This document shows, one piece after another, positions 24,588 to 24,807 of a stretch of DNA of 24,807 nt (the stretch's first letter is position 1; each line of letters begins with the position of its first letter). This stretch comes from Nitriliruptorales bacterium (lineage in GTDB: Bacteria; Actinomycetota; Nitriliruptoria; Euzebyales; Egibacteraceae). The DNA lies in the NCBI GenBank assembly GCA_007133145.1, contig SLNF01000194.1:1-24807 (forward strand), given 5' to 3'. The notes beneath the pieces were generated by a model. It worked only from the letters and a program-made list of their open reading frames with translations, was not told the DNA's origin and ran no database searches. The position numbers and the translations under genes were made by a program.

Positions 24588-24807
24588 CTAGCCCAGGGTC
24601 GTGACGGCGAGGTAGCCGAGGAGGCCACCGAGCAGGGCGCTGAGCAGTGAGCGTCGCAGCAGCACGGCGAGGACGCCACCGGCGACCGCGGCGAGCACCG
24701 GCGGCGGCGCGAGCGCCCCGTCGGCGAGCAGGGGCAGCGCGGCGAGCGCGGCGAACAGCGGGGCGGGCAGGCGCTCGAGGAGGTCGCGCAGGCGGCCGGC
24801 GACCTGC
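24588..24807 (-). CDS. azlD: AzlD-like branched-chain amino acid transport subunit (5' end outside window)
   Basis: The last 73 codons of a small membrane protein: an amphipathic start with LRDLLERLPAPLFAALAALP, then ADGALAPPPVLAAVAGG, and hydrophobic stretches LAVLLRRSLLSALLGGLLGY and LAVTTLG before TAG. The pattern matches the C-terminal half of AzlD, the small partner of AzlC in branched-chain amino acid export. AzlC would be expected just past the right edge. The call rests on layout and short motifs in a low-complexity Leu/Ala-rich sequence, so it is less certain than most here. Confidence 0.72.
   Translation of the reverse strand, partial: QVAGRLRDLLERLPAPLFAALAALPLLADGALAPPPVLAAVAGGVLAVLLRRSLLSALLGGLLGYLAVTTLG

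Overview
This window comes from a very GC-rich bacterial chromosome, almost certainly an actinobacterium. Three things point there: the pgsA / DUF881 / small basic protein / DUF881 / gcvH / garA / merR / bifunctional-nuclease / merR neighbourhood, which has the same gene order as M. tuberculosis Rv1822-Rv1830; a DUF3039 protein; and a DnaE1-type polymerase with an intact PHP metal site. The ethanolamine/microcompartment genes and a zinc-ribbon form of GarA are unlike Mycobacterium and fit a deeper actinobacterial lineage. I cannot name the genus.

Layout, left to right. (1) 1-1853, minus strand: eutN (microcompartment vertex protein) and eutA (ethanolamine ammonia-lyase reactivase, running off the left edge), with an apparent promoter of their own and a 10-codon mini-ORF just ahead of eutN. 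(2) 1854-8714, minus strand: pgsA, two DUF881 proteins flanking a small basic membrane protein, gcvH, zinc-ribbon/FHA GarA, a two-domain MerR regulator, a D-Ala-D-Ala carboxypeptidase, a bifunctional nuclease and a second MerR regulator. (3) 8816-9249, plus strand: tRNA-Pro(GGG) with promoter and terminator, then a DUF3039 zinc-binding protein. (4) 9257-19885, minus strand, read right to left: dnaE, scpA, scpB, rluB, aroH, tyrA, aroA, cmk, der, mostly overlapping by 4-11 bases. (5) 20168-23234, plus strand: ppc and a small three-helix membrane protein. (6) 23253-24807, minus strand: an M20 amidohydrolase behind the tail of an AzlD-like transporter subunit.

How the genes fit together. Block 4 joins replication (dnaE), chromosome segregation (scpAB), ribosome biogenesis (rluB, der), CMP phosphorylation (cmk) and the chorismate-to-tyrosine branch (aroH, tyrA, plus aroA upstream of chorismate) in one apparent transcription unit. 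Block 2 combines phospholipid synthesis, envelope proteins of unknown role, one-carbon metabolism and the GarA switch of the 2-oxoglutarate node. ppc supplies oxaloacetate to the same node. AzlD with an M20 hydrolase suggests release and export of an amino acid.

No mobile element, CRISPR array, phage gene or defence system is visible. The items most worth a second look are the eutN leader, the repeat-rich merR promoter, possible RNA control of gcvH and garA, and the unexplained DUF881 / small basic protein trio. Promoters and hairpins were found by eye and are tentative.
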